Below are positions 58,403-64,000 of a DNA stretch of 64,000 nucleotides, piece by piece. Source of the stretch: Pantoea rwandensis (GTDB lineage: Bacteria; Pseudomonadota; Gammaproteobacteria; Enterobacterales; Enterobacteriaceae). Location: NCBI RefSeq assembly GCF_000759475.1, contig NZ_CP009454.1:2480001-2544000 (forward strand), written 5' to 3'. Both the position numbers and the translations under genes were made by a program. The notes under the pieces were generated by a model. It was given only the letters and a program-made list of their open reading frames with translations. It did no database searches and had not been told where the DNA came from. The stretch's first letter is position 1. Each line of letters opens with the position of its first letter.

Positions 58403-59101
58403 ATGCCTGTAACCACTTCACCGATTCTGGTAGCACTCGACTATCATAATCTCGACAGCGCACTGCAGTTTGTGGACCGCATTGACCCGAGCCAGTGCCG
58501 CCTGAAAGTCGGCAAAGAGATGTTTACGCTATTTGGCCCGTCGCTGGTGAAAACACTGCAGTCGCGTGGTTTTGACGTTTTTCTCGATCTGAAGTTTCAT
58601 GATATTCCCAATACTACCGCGCACGCGGTAGCCGCTGCTGCCGATCTCGGTGTGTGGATGGTCAACGTTCACGCCAGTGGCGGGGCGCGGATGATGAATG
58701 CGGCTCGTGAAGCGCTGCTGCCTTTTGGTAGCGATGCGCCGTTGCTGATTGCGGTAACTGTGCTGACCAGCATGGATGAAGACGATCTCAGGGGTCTCGG
58801 CATTACGCTTTCTCCCTCAGAGCAGGCAGAACGTCTCGCTCGCCTGACGCGTGAGTGTGGCCTCGATGGCGTAGTCTGTTCAGCTCAGGAAGCTGCGCAC
58901 TTTAAACAGGTGTTGGGTCAGGATTTCGCGCTGGTGACACCAGGTATTCGTCCGGCAGGCAGTGATGCGGGCGATCAACGCCGTATCATGACGCCGCAGC
59001 AGGCAAAACTGGCTGGCGTGGATTACATGGTGATTGGGCGTCCGATCACCCAATCAAATGATCCGGCTGCAACGCTGCACACTATCCTGCAAAGTTTATA
59101 G
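58403..59101 (+). CDS. pyrF: Orotidine 5'-phosphate decarboxylase
   Basis: Last step of UMP synthesis, 232 residues; E. coli has 245 because of a longer N-terminus. TIM barrel with the catalytic Asp-Lys-Asp tetrad in [12 protein letters not shown] and the phosphate-binding [16 protein letters not shown] lies upstream of the ATG. Eight bases separate the stop from yciH. Confidence 0.96.
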   Translation: MPVTTSPILVALDYHNLDSALQFVDRIDPSQCRLKVGKEMFTLFGPSLVKTLQSRGFDVFLDLKFHDIPNTTAHAVAAAADLGVWMVNVHASGGARMMNAAREALLPFGSDAPLLIAVTVLTSMDEDDLRGLGITLSPSEQAERLARLTRECGLDGVVCSAQEAAHFKQVLGQDFALVTPGIRPAGSDAGDQRRIMTPQQAKLAGVDYMVIGRPITQSNDPAATLHTILQSL

Positions 59102-59109
59102 GAGGCCTA

Positions 59110-59433
59110 ATGGCTCAGGACAACCGACTGGTTTACTCCACTGAAACTGGCCGTATTGCACAGGAAGAAGAAAAAGCGCCGCGCCCACAAGGGGATGGCA
59201 TAGTGCGTATTCAACGCCAGACCAGCGGCCGTAAAGGTAAAGGCGTCTGCCTGATTACGGGGATTGATCTGGATGATGATGCGCTCACTAAACTGGCGGC
59301 AGAACTGAAGAAGAATTGTGGCTGCGGTGGGTCACTCAAAGATGGCGTCATCGAGATTCAAGGCGATAAACGCGATCTCTTGAAAGCGCTACTTGAAGCC
59401 AAAGGCATGAAGGTTAAATTAGCCGGCGGTTAA
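59110..59433 (+). CDS. yciH: SUI1/eIF1-like translation factor YciH
   Basis: A 107-residue member of the SUI1 family, with a basic N-terminal arm and the core GKGVCLITGIDLDDDALTKLAAELKK. E. coli YciH can discriminate against non-canonical initiation in vitro. It is translated directly after pyrF from GGAGG, eight bases from its ATG. Confidence 0.94.
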   Translation: MAQDNRLVYSTETGRIAQEEEKAPRPQGDGIVRIQRQTSGRKGKGVCLITGIDLDDDALTKLAAELKKNCGCGGSLKDGVIEIQGDKRDLLKALLEAKGMKVKLAGG

Positions 59434-59463
59434 TAAAAACGGGCCGCACACTGTGCGGCCCGT
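59434..59463 (-). terminator. Terminator of osmB, abutting yciH
   Basis: A 12-bp perfect stem ACGGGCCGCACA/TGTGCGGCCCGT (59439-59463) is followed on the minus strand by TTTTTATT. It starts about 38 bases after the osmB stop. On the plus strand it lacks a T-run, so it is mainly for osmB, but it follows the yciH stop codon by a few bases. Confidence 0.82.
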
Positions 59464-59501
59464 GATGCTGTAGATGTGCTGCGTAGCCTGAATCTTTATC
59501 G

Positions 59502-59720
59502 TTATTTAGAAACCTGATGGCCGATAATACCGCCAACGGCTGCACCACCCACGGTACCGAGTGCACTTCCGTTAGTCAGAACAGAACCACCGATTGCACC
59601 CGCACCCGCGCCAATGGCGGTATTGCGGTCGCGTTTTGACCAGTTCGAACAACCACTCGAGGCAACAACCAGGGTGGCAGCTAATACCGCAACGGTCATA
59701 CGTTTCATTGTTGTCGTCAT
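59502..59720 (-). CDS. osmB: Osmotically inducible lipoprotein OsmB
   Basis: Outer membrane lipoprotein, 72 residues, as in E. coli. Signal ends in a lipobox-like ASSGC; the mature part has SNWSKRDRNTAIGAGAGA and a glycine-zipper domain GGSVLTNGSALGTVGGAAVGGIIG. The frame is open to 59777, but the start at 59720 gives the E. coli length and has AAGGAGAAAG upstream. A sigma-S-type promoter precedes it. Confidence 0.93.
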   Translation of the reverse strand: MTTTMKRMTVAVLAATLVVASSGCSNWSKRDRNTAIGAGAGAIGGSVLTNGSALGTVGGAAVGGIIGHQVSK

Positions 59721-60048
59721 CTCTTTCTCCTTGATTGTATGTACAGAGGCAACCTTGTAAGTATAGATGTTGCGCAACGAAGTACGTCATCCCAGCGTGT
59801 CATTCATTGTTCACTTTGATGCCTGTATACAGCGCTTTAATGGGCGAATTAACCGCTGGAAACCGTACCGCTCCTGACTTTAGCCACCTAAAGCAAAGCT
59901 AAATGCCATGAAGATAGAAAATTCTGAATTCACGCCACACTTCTCCGGTCTCAGCGACTTTCCGCTGCTTTTACAGCGATTCGCTCCATAACGTTTTCTC
60001 TGCTCGTTCAGCACAATTCAGCTATCACAGTTCGCAGGAGAAAAAATT
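59721..60048. other. osmB-araD divergent intergenic region
   Basis: The 328 bases between osmB and araD hold the osmB promoter element. No second ORF was found. No AraC-type half-sites were recognised in front of araD. Confidence 0.5.
59756..59767 (-). promoter_or_regulatory. Sigma-S-type -10 element of osmB
   Basis: TCTATACTTAC on the minus strand fits the RpoS extended -10 consensus KCTAYRCTTAA at 10 of 11 positions. It would place the transcript start about 33 bases before the osmB ATG. E. coli osmB is induced through RpoS and Rcs. Confidence 0.75.
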
Positions 60049-60747
60049 ATGCTGGAATTGCTCAAGCAGCAGGTGCTGGAAGCCAACCTTGACTTACCGC
60101 GCTATAACCTGGTCACTTTTACCTGGGGTAACGTCAGCGCCATTGACCGCGACCATGGCCTGCTGGTGATCAAACCTTCGGGCGTGAAATACGAGAATAT
60201 GCAGCGCGACGATATGGTGGTTGTGGAGTTAGCGAGCGGCAAGGTGGTGGAAGGGGCGCTTCGCCCATCATCCGATACGGCCACCCATCGCGCGCTGTAT
60301 CTCGCCTGGCCGGAGATTGGTGGCATCGTACATACCCATTCACGCCACGCCACAATTTGGGCGCAGGCCGGGCGCGACATTATGGCGCTGGGGACAACAC
60401 ACGCGGATGATTTCTACGGCACCATTCCCTGTACGCGTGCGATGAAGCGTGAAGAGATACAGCAAGAGTATGAATGGAACACCGGGCAGGTGATTATTGA
60501 AAGCTTTGCTCAACGCCGCATTAAGCCAGCCGACATCCCTGCTGCGCTGGTCAACTCGCACGGCCCCTTTGCCTGGGGTAAAGATGCAGCTGCAGCTGTG
60601 CACAGTGCGGTGGTGTTGGAAGAAGTGGCTTATATGGCGCTTCACACGGAACAACTGCGCAGCGAACTGCCTCCGATTTCGCAGAATCTACTCGATCTAC
60701 ATTATCTGCGTAAGCATGGCAAGAATGCCTGGTACGGGCAGAATTGA
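60049..60747 (+). CDS. araD: L-ribulose-5-phosphate 4-epimerase
   Basis: Class II aldolase-fold enzyme that makes D-xylulose-5-phosphate from L-ribulose-5-phosphate, 232 residues. The zinc ligands are in HTHSRHAT and the later NSHGPFAWG, with PSSDTATH and [12 protein letters not shown] between; Tyr229, the catalytic acid in the E. coli enzyme, is at the same number in AWYGQ. It stands alone, without araA or araB in the window. SgbE/UlaF (L-ascorbate or other pentulose pathways) are the main alternatives. AGGAG precedes the ATG. Confidence 0.85.
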   Translation: MLELLKQQVLEANLDLPRYNLVTFTWGNVSAIDRDHGLLVIKPSGVKYENMQRDDMVVVELASGKVVEGALRPSSDTATHRALYLAWPEIGGIVHTHSRHATIWAQAGRDIMALGTTHADDFYGTIPCTRAMKREEIQQEYEWNTGQVIIESFAQRRIKPADIPAALVNSHGPFAWGKDAAAAVHSAVVLEEVAYMALHTEQLRSELPPISQNLLDLHYLRKHGKNAWYGQN

Positions 60748-60764
60748 ACATTGAAACTTTATTG

Positions 60765-60790
60765 AGGCGCCTGAGGGCGCCTTAATTTTT
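60765..60790 (+). terminator. Terminator after araD
   Basis: The stem AGGCGCC/GGCGCCT with loop TGAG is followed by TAATTTTTT. It separates araD from kdgT, which therefore needs its own promoter. Confidence 0.85.
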
Positions 60791-60849
60791 TGCCATTTAG
60801 CGCTGGTATGGCGATGCACATCATAAAAAAGAAATGCCCACCCTATAAA

Positions 60850-60868
60850 AATAAAACACTGTTTCATT
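60850..60868 (+). promoter_or_regulatory. KdgR box upstream of kdgT
   Basis: AATAAAACACTGTTTCATT fits the published KdgR consensus AATRAAAYRNYRTTTYATT at every position. It lies about 110 bases upstream of kdgT, so KDG-responsive repression of the permease is very likely. Confidence 0.8.
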
Positions 60869-60977
60869 AATATCGATGCGATCACTTTTTTCCAGACTGT
60901 CAGTGGTTATCTTGCCTGCCATGCCATCCGGCGAACGATAACGCATCTCCTTCTGGCTCAGTAAAGGTGACACAACT

Positions 60978-61961
60978 ATGCATATCAAACGTGCAATCGA
61001 TAAGATTCCAGGCGGTATGATGTTAATCCCGCTGTTTTTGGGCGCGCTCTGCCACACATTTTCACCCGGCGCAGGAAAATACTTTGGCTCTTTTACTAAC
61101 GGCCTGATGACGGGCACTGTGCCGATTCTGGCGGTATGGTTCTTCTGTATGGGTGCATCGATCAAACTCAGCGCAACCGGAACCGTGCTGCGTAAATCCG
61201 GCACCCTGGTATTAACCAAAATCGCCGTTGCCTGGGTCGTGGCTGCCGTGGCATCCCGCATGATGCCGGAAAATGGCGTAGAAGTCGGTATGTTCGCCGG
61301 TTTATCCACGCTGGCATTGGTTGCTGCCATGGACATGACCAATGGCGGCCTTTATGCCTCCATCATGCAGCAATACGGTTCAAAAGAAGAAGCCGGCGCG
61401 TTTGTGCTGATGTCGCTGGAATCGGGTCCGCTGATGACCATGGTGATCCTGGGGACTGCAGGCATTGCTTCGTTTGAGCCCCACGTGTTTGTTGGCGCGG
61501 TGTTACCCTTTATTGTCGGTTTCGCGCTTGGCAATCTTGACCCGGAATTACGCGAGTTCTTCGGCAAAGCCGTTCATACCTTGATTCCGTTCTTTGCCTT
61601 CGCTTTGGGTAACACCATCGATTTGGCCGTGATTGCACAAACCGGTTTGTTGGGCGTATTGCTCGGTGTAGCAGTCATCATCATCACCGGTATTCCACTG
61701 ATTATTGCCGACCGCTTGATAGGTGGTGGTGATGGCACGGCGGGGATCGCAGCCTCCAGCACCGCAGGCGCGGCAGTGGCCACGCCGGTACTGATTGCAG
61801 AGATGTTGCCTCAGTTTAAACCGGTCGCTCCTGCAGCGACTGCACTGGTAGCGACATCCGTTATTGTGACTTCTGTATTAGTGCCGATTATTACCGCCGT
61901 CTATTCGAAACGCGTTAAGCGTTCTCATGTGGCGGTGGGACAGCGCGCTGCCATCAAGTAA
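60978..61961 (+). CDS. kdgT: 2-keto-3-deoxygluconate permease
   Basis: Imports the pectin-breakdown intermediate 2-keto-3-deoxygluconate by proton symport, 327 residues. It belongs to the KdgT family with about ten transmembrane helices; the start [33 protein letters not shown] (residues 6-38, split here as [12 protein letters not shown] and [12 protein letters not shown]) and [17 protein letters not shown] are typical. AAGGTGA is upstream of the ATG. The KdgR box in front fits. It suggests growth on plant-derived uronides. Confidence 0.92.
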   Translation: MHIKRAIDKIPGGMMLIPLFLGALCHTFSPGAGKYFGSFTNGLMTGTVPILAVWFFCMGASIKLSATGTVLRKSGTLVLTKIAVAWVVAAVASRMMPENGVEVGMFAGLSTLALVAAMDMTNGGLYASIMQQYGSKEEAGAFVLMSLESGPLMTMVILGTAGIASFEPHVFVGAVLPFIVGFALGNLDPELREFFGKAVHTLIPFFAFALGNTIDLAVIAQTGLLGVLLGVAVIIITGIPLIIADRLIGGGDGTAGIAASSTAGAAVATPVLIAEMLPQFKPVAPAATALVATSVIVTSVLVPIITAVYSKRVKRSHVAVGQRAAIK

Positions 61962-62101
61962 GCCTGCTTATCTTTCCCCGGCCCTATGGTCGGGGATATC
62001 TCTGGATTTTACTTTATAAATCAATCTCTCATTTGGTCTGGCCTCACTCTGGATTACGCTGATGTTGCGTTTAACGCATCACATAACTAGAGGATGAGAC
62101 A

Positions 62102-62968
62102 ATGACAGTAATTAACCAACCAACTTGCAGATTGTTTACCGAAGTCGGACAAACTACCCAGCTGGCGGCCTATTATGAGGAGGGCCGACACACCATGTGG
62201 ATGATGCTGCGTGCGCAGCCACGGCCCAGTTTCAACCACGAATTAATCGAGGAAATCATGAATCTGAGCTATGCCGCTCAGCGTTCGGGTTTGCCAATTG
62301 ATTTTTGGGTGACGGGTTCGCTGGTGCCGCAGATGTTCAACGCCGGTGGCGATTTGCGTTTCTTTGTGGAGTGCATTCGTAACAACCGTCGTGAAGCGCT
62401 GCGAGCCTATGCGCGTGCCTGCGTGGATTGCATCCATTCGGCAGCGCGGGGGTTTGATACCGGAGCGGTGACGCTGGCGATGATTGAAGGTAGTGCATTG
62501 GGTGGTGGCTTTGAAGCCGCGCTGGCCCATCACTTCATTCTTGCGCAGAACTCTGCACGGATGGGGTTCCCGGAGATCGCGTTTAACCTGTTCCCTGGCA
62601 TGGGCGGCTATTCACTGGTGGCACGTCGTTCTGGCATGAAGCTGGCCGAAGAGCTGATCTGTGAAGGGGAGTCGCATAGCGCGGAATGGTATGAGACGCG
62701 CGGTCTGGTGGATAAAGTCTTCCAGCCAGGCGATGCCTACCGCACCACGCGTACCTTTATCGATACCTTGCGTCCGAAGCTGAATGGTGTGAGAGCCATG
62801 CTGAAAGCGCGCCAGCGCGTGCTGCAACTCTCACGAGCCGAGTTGATGGATATCACGGAAGATTGGGTGGATTACGCCTTCACACTGGAGCCTAAAGACA
62901 TTGCTTACATGGAACGACTGGTGCAACTACAGAACCGTCATAGCGCATCCCTGCGCAAAGCCGGATAA
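62102..62968 (+). CDS. rpfF: DSF-family signal synthase RpfF
   Basis: Crotonase-fold enzyme of 288 residues. RpfF enzymes use acyl-ACP dehydratase and thioesterase activity to make cis-2-unsaturated fatty acid signals (DSF, BDSF). The two catalytic glutamates expected from Xanthomonas RpfF (Glu141, Glu161) are present as Glu138 in GGGFEAALA and Glu158 in GFPEIAFNLFPGMGG. The substrate-pocket start DFWVTGSLVPQMFNAGGDLRFF is also typical of RpfF rather than of ordinary enoyl-CoA hydratases. It ends 12 bases from the convergent GGDEF-EAL gene. GAGGATGAG precedes the ATG. Confidence 0.9.
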   Translation: MTVINQPTCRLFTEVGQTTQLAAYYEEGRHTMWMMLRAQPRPSFNHELIEEIMNLSYAAQRSGLPIDFWVTGSLVPQMFNAGGDLRFFVECIRNNRREALRAYARACVDCIHSAARGFDTGAVTLAMIEGSALGGGFEAALAHHFILAQNSARMGFPEIAFNLFPGMGGYSLVARRSGMKLAEELICEGESHSAEWYETRGLVDKVFQPGDAYRTTRTFIDTLRPKLNGVRAMLKARQRVLQLSRAELMDITEDWVDYAFTLEPKDIAYMERLVQLQNRHSASLRKAG

Positions 62969-62980
62969 TCGAGAGCAGCG

Positions 62981-64000
62981 TTAAACGCGGGCAGGATGCT
63001 TAGCCAGCCAATGCCCGAGCTGTTCTGCGGGCATTGGTTTTGCATAATAATAACCCTGACGCCCATCGACACCGTTGGTCATAACAAACTTCTCTTCGGC
63101 TTTGGTTTCAATGCCTTCCGCAATCACCTGCAGATCGAGGGTTTTGGCCACGGCGACAATGGCACGGACCAACGATTGCGCCACGGGTTGTTTGTTGATG
63201 TTACGCACGAAGCTTTGATCCAGTTTGATTGCATCAATGGGCACGCGAGCCAACTGGGAAAGCGAGGAATAACCGGTACCAAAGTCATCAAGATGAACCT
63301 GAGCACCCAGTTCCTGGAACTGCTTCATTAGCGTAAGTGCACCGGCTTCGTTCTCAATCAGGCAGCTTTCAGTCAGCTCGATATCAATGGGACAATCAGT
63401 GAGACCGGCTTCATTTAATGCCTGCTTCAAATCGGTATAAATGCTTTGATTGAGCAACTGCTTAGCGGAAACGTTCACCGCAACGCGCAGGTAGATGCCT
63501 TCATTGCGCCACTGAACAATTTGCTGTAACACATTGAGCATCACCCAACGCCCGAGCGGAACAATAAGACCAGACTCTTCAGCGTAAGAGATAAAATCTC
63601 CCGGTGGCACCAGACCACGTTCCGGAGAGTTCCAGCGCACCAACGCTTCTGCGCTGCGCACTTCGCCGTCACGGTCTAATTTGGGCTGGTAATACACCAC
63701 CAGCTGCTCCAGCTCCAGTGCTTTGCGCAGGTTAGTATCAAGCCAGAGATATTCGAAAACACGCTGATTCATCTCATTGGCGAACACGCAGAATTTACCG
63801 CGCCCATTCTCTTTGGCGTGATACATCGCGGTATCGGCGTTGCGGATCAGACTTTCCCGATCCTCGCCATGCAGCGGGGCCAGGGCAATACCAATCGAGC
63901 AACCACTGTAGACTTCGATCAAACCAACGCGGAAGGGTTGACGCAGGCGCTCAAGAATACGTGATGCCATGGCTTCCAGCGCAGCCTGACTGGTATGCTC
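62981..64000 (-). CDS. pdeR: Cyclic di-GMP enzyme, C-terminal part (PdeR/RpfR type), cut by window end
   Basis: The 339 C-terminal residues are in the window; the start and the PAS and most of the GGDEF domain lie beyond base 64000. Seen here is the end of a GGDEF domain (RNADTAMYHAKENGRGKF) and a full EAL domain with the catalytic motifs SAEALVRW, ELTESCL, DDFGTGYSSLSQL, KLDQSF, AEGIET and QGYYYAKP. All metal ligands look intact, so it should be an active phosphodiesterase. Place and sequence agree with E. coli PdeR (YciR/Gmr); adjacent to rpfF it corresponds to the DSF receptor RpfR of Cronobacter and Burkholderia. Confidence 0.9.
   Translation of the reverse strand, partial: EHTSQAALEAMASRILERLRQPFRVGLIEVYSGCSIGIALAPLHGEDRESLIRNADTAMYHAKENGRGKFCVFANEMNQRVFEYLWLDTNLRKALELEQLVVYYQPKLDRDGEVRSAEALVRWNSPERGLVPPGDFISYAEESGLIVPLGRWVMLNVLQQIVQWRNEGIYLRVAVNVSAKQLLNQSIYTDLKQALNEAGLTDCPIDIELTESCLIENEAGALTLMKQFQELGAQVHLDDFGTGYSSLSQLARVPIDAIKLDQSFVRNINKQPVAQSLVRAIVAVAKTLDLQVIAEGIETKAEEKFVMTNGVDGRQGYYYAKPMPAEQLGHWLAKHPARV

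Noticed and set aside
61976..61995. Imperfect hairpin CCCCGGCC/GGTCGGGG after kdgT as a terminator
   Set aside because: One mismatch-type pair and no T-run follow; the evidence is too weak to list as a feature.

Overview
The window is a chromosomal stretch of an enterobacterium. Its gene order follows the 27-29 minute region of the Escherichia coli map almost gene for gene, running from topB/xthA through galU-hns-tdk-adhE, opp, tonB, trp, topA-cysB-acnA and pyrF-osmB to pdeR. Several features point to the Erwiniaceae (Pantoea/Erwinia type) rather than E. coli: trpG and trpD are separate genes, a long-form ugd and a UDP-glucuronate epimerase gene follow galU, two oppA genes lie in tandem, and an rpfF gene sits beside pdeR. 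The genus is an inference. No insertion sequence, prophage, integrase, CRISPR array or rRNA was seen.

Layout. 1-8.8 kb: ydjA, selD, topB, ynjH, xthA, two identical tRNA-Tyr genes with a stringent-type promoter, purU, ychJ, and rssA-rssB. 9-12.3 kb: galU-ugd-uge, a nucleotide-sugar set that makes UDP-glucose, UDP-glucuronate and UDP-galacturonate. 12.4-17.7 kb: hns, tdk, adhE (with NarL-like and FNR-like sites upstream) and ychE. 18.3-25.7 kb: two oppA genes and oppBCDF, with a terminator hairpin inside the operon. 25.7-33.2 kb: yciU, clsA, yciY, an overlooked 56-residue membrane ORF, yciI, tonB, yciABC, ompW (perfect FNR box), a BON lipoprotein and an unknown exported protein. 33.2-40.0 kb: the trp operon with TrpR operator, leader peptide and attenuator. 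40.1-49.8 kb: rnm, yciO, a predicted trypsin-like lipoprotein, rluB, btuR, yciK, sohB, yciN and topA. 50-55.6 kb: cysB, three very small genes (ymiA, yciX, ymiC type), acnA and ribA. 55.8-59.7 kb: pgpB, lapA-lapB, pyrF-yciH and osmB. 60-64 kb: araD, kdgT with a consensus KdgR box, rpfF, and the C-terminal half of a PAS-GGDEF-EAL-type gene (pdeR/rpfR) cut by the window end.

Most of the region is housekeeping. The parts that differ from E. coli are the galU-ugd-uge insertion, the duplicated oppA, the small ORF at the kch position, the two genes at the yciEFG position, the trypsin-like lipoprotein at the yciQ position, and above all the araD-kdgT-rpfF block that replaces yciT-yciZ next to pdeR. 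The last one places a DSF-family fatty-acid signal synthase convergent with its likely receptor, a cyclic-di-GMP enzyme. It is a recognised type of quorum-sensing module and the most interesting system in the window.
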